Below, piece after piece: positions 6,128-7,590 of a stretch of 7,590 nucleotides of DNA. Source of the stretch: Clostridia bacterium. GTDB lineage: Bacteria > Bacillota_A > Clostridia > Christensenellales > CAG-138. Location of the stretch: positions 1-7,590 of the forward strand of contig JAFZCW010000015.1 in NCBI GenBank assembly GCA_017556125.1, read 5' to 3'. The notes under the pieces were generated by a model that saw nothing but the letters and a program-made list of their open reading frames with translations, did not search any database and had not been told where the DNA came from. Position numbers and translations under genes: made by a program. Position 1 is the stretch's first letter, and every line of letters starts with the position of its first letter.

Positions 6128-7590
6128 TGGAAAACAGCAGGGCACAAACCGAAAAGCATGCCAGAAAGCAGATCAAGCGGGGAACTGCGATCTCCTATGT
6201 CGCGCTGCTCGTCAATATCGCGTTCACCCTGTTCTACTATCCCTGGATGGTTCAGAAGATCGGGCAGGCGAACTACGGGCTCTACAATCTGGCGATATCG
6301 CTGATCAGCCTGTTCATGTTCGACTTCGGACTCAGTACGGCCGTTTCCAGATTTGTCGCGAAATACGCGGCGGAGAACCGGCAGGATCTCGCGGACGAAT
6401 TCGTCGGCGCCGTCTATAAGGTCTATTTTGCGATCGACCTGCTGATCGCCGTGATCCTGATCGTGCTCTATTTCTTCCTTGACAGGATCTATGTGCGGCT
6501 CACGCCCGAAGAGCTGAAGGTCTTCCGGAATCTTTACATCATCGTCGCGGGATTCATTCTGATCTCCTACCCGATGACTCCGCTGAACGGGATCATCTCG
6601 GCATATGAGAGATTTGCGCCGCTGAAATCCTGCGAACTGATCAACCGGTTCCTGAGCGGCATCCTGGTGATCATCGCCTTGATGATGAACGCGGGTGTGG
6701 AAGTGCTCGTGTTTGCCTACGCTTTTACCGGGGTGGCCGTGATCGCGATCAAACTGTGGATCGTTTTCAGGCAGACGCCGCTGAAGGTCACGTTCCGCAC
6801 GGAGCATAAGGATACCTACCGCAACATCCTGACCTTCTCCCTGTGGACGCTGGTGGTGAATCTGGCGAACAGGCTCGCGACCTCGTCCGTTCCGTCCATA
6901 CTGGCTATGACGAGCGGTTCCGCTGCGGTGGCGCTGTATTCGCCCGCGGCGGCGATCGAAGGATATTACTACGGGATCGCGAACGCGATCAACGGGCTGT
7001 TCCTGCCCATGATCTCAAGGATCATATCCGACAAAAGGGAAGAGCAGCTTCTTCCGCTCATGACGAAAGTCGGCAGGTATCAGGCCGCGATCCTCGGGCT
7101 GCTGTTTGCGGGGCTGTTCTGCATCGGGGACGATTTCATGATCAACTGGATGGGCGGGGACTTCAAGCTGTCCTATTACTGCATCATCCTGCTCTGCATT
7201 CCCTCGTTCTTCCATTATTCGCAGCAGATCGGAAACACGACCATTATCGCGAAGGGACTGATGAAGGAATGGGCCGCGGTAGCGGTCACGTCGACGGTGA
7301 TCGGAGTGGTTGCCTGCTATCTGATGTCCTCCGCATGGGGAGCGGTCGGCGGATGCGCCGCCGTATGCATCTCCGGAATGCTGAAGAACTTCGGACTGAA
7401 CTGGATCCATTCCCGGAAGATCGGGATCGACATCAAGAAATTTTATAAGGACTGCTATATCCGGATGAGCATCCCGATCCTCGTGACGTGCGCGGCGGGC
7501 AGGGTGCTTTCCTCCGTGATCGGAGACCGCGGCGTGCTCTGGCTCCTGATCAAGATCGCCGTGATCGCGGTCCTGTACATCGTCATTCTC
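6127..7590 (+). CDS. Wzx-type polysaccharide flippase (MOP superfamily), 3' truncated by window edge
   Basis: This membrane transporter flips the undecaprenyl-linked repeat unit from the cytoplasmic to the outer face. The frame is open from ATG 6127 to the end of the window, giving 488 residues with no stop. Family members are usually about 480-520, so only a short C-terminal piece is missing. A basic cytoplasmic N-terminus (residues 1-19) precedes the first membrane segment (about 20-42). YGLYNLAISLISLFMFDFGL (50-69) then matches the Wzx signature region, followed by AVSRFVAKY. Further hydrophobic stretches at roughly 97-118, 134-157, 173-212, 318-333, 348-363, 384-401 and 446-488 fit a polytopic protein. 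AGGGAAGA lies ten bases upstream. The start overlaps the previous stop as TGATG, so its expression is probably coupled to that of the glycosyltransferases. Flippase identity is secure; the exact glycan it moves is not readable. Confidence 0.92.
   Translation, partial: MENSRAQTEKHARKQIKRGTAISYVALLVNIAFTLFYYPWMVQKIGQANYGLYNLAISLISLFMFDFGLSTAVSRFVAKYAAENRQDLADEFVGAVYKVYFAIDLLIAVILIVLYFFLDRIYVRLTPEELKVFRNLYIIVAGFILISYPMTPLNGIISAYERFAPLKSCELINRFLSGILVIIALMMNAGVEVLVFAYAFTGVAVIAIKLWIVFRQTPLKVTFRTEHKDTYRNILTFSLWTLVVNLANRLATSSVPSILAMTSGSAAVALYSPAAAIEGYYYGIANAINGLFLPMISRIISDKREEQLLPLMTKVGRYQAAILGLLFAGLFCIGDDFMINWMGGDFKLSYYCIILLCIPSFFHYSQQIGNTTIIAKGLMKEWAAVAVTSTVIGVVACYLMSSAWGAVGGCAAVCISGMLKNFGLNWIHSRKIGIDIKKFYKDCYIRMSIPILVTCAAGRVLSSVIGDRGVLWLLIKIAVIAVLYIVIL

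Noticed and set aside
4922..6145. Long antisense open frame of about 407 codons on the - strand
   Set aside because: It mirrors the third GT4 gene, whose motifs are fully intact on the + strand. The antisense protein resembles no family.
6843..7448. 201-codon + strand open frame inside the flippase
   Set aside because: It is an alternative frame of the flippase gene; the frame from 6127 encodes a convincing polytopic membrane protein over the same bases.

Overview
The window is a stretch of a cell-surface polysaccharide (capsule, exopolysaccharide or wall-glycan) assembly locus. All seven genes lie on the + strand and almost no DNA is non-coding. High G+C, GGA/CGG-rich codon use, strong purine-rich Shine-Dalgarno sequences and protein families typical of clostridial EPS clusters point to a Firmicute, most likely a high-GC Lachnospiraceae-type gut or rumen bacterium. 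This taxonomic call is inference; no rRNA or marker gene is present.

Layout. (1) At the left edge is the 3' part of an initiating sugar-phosphate transferase, which loads the first sugar onto undecaprenyl phosphate. (2) Next is a family 2 glycosyltransferase whose two parts are in the wrong order: the DxD-and-downstream part comes first, and the normal N-terminal nucleotide-binding part comes last. (3) It is followed by a protein resembling the GT-D (DUF1792-like) glycosyltransferase family. These three genes are joined by ATGA stop/start overlaps. (4) A 120 bp AT-rich gap, the only real intergenic region, carries a good extended -10 promoter and a small inverted repeat. (5-7) Three GT-B glycosyltransferases (GT4-like) follow. 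(8) Last is a Wzx-type flippase that runs off the right edge with only its extreme C-terminus missing.

Together the genes describe a Wzx-dependent pathway. One enzyme primes the lipid carrier, up to five glycosyltransferases build the repeat unit on the cytoplasmic face, and the flippase moves the lipid-linked unit across the membrane. No Wzy polymerase, chain-length regulator or sugar-nucleotide synthesis gene is visible, so these must lie outside the window or elsewhere in the genome.

The standout observation is the GT2 gene at 494-1396. It reads as a clean circular permutation of an ordinary ~275-residue GT2 enzyme. Each part of the family is present once, the break falls in the loop before the third beta strand, and a hydrophilic linker joins the old C-terminus to the old N-terminus.
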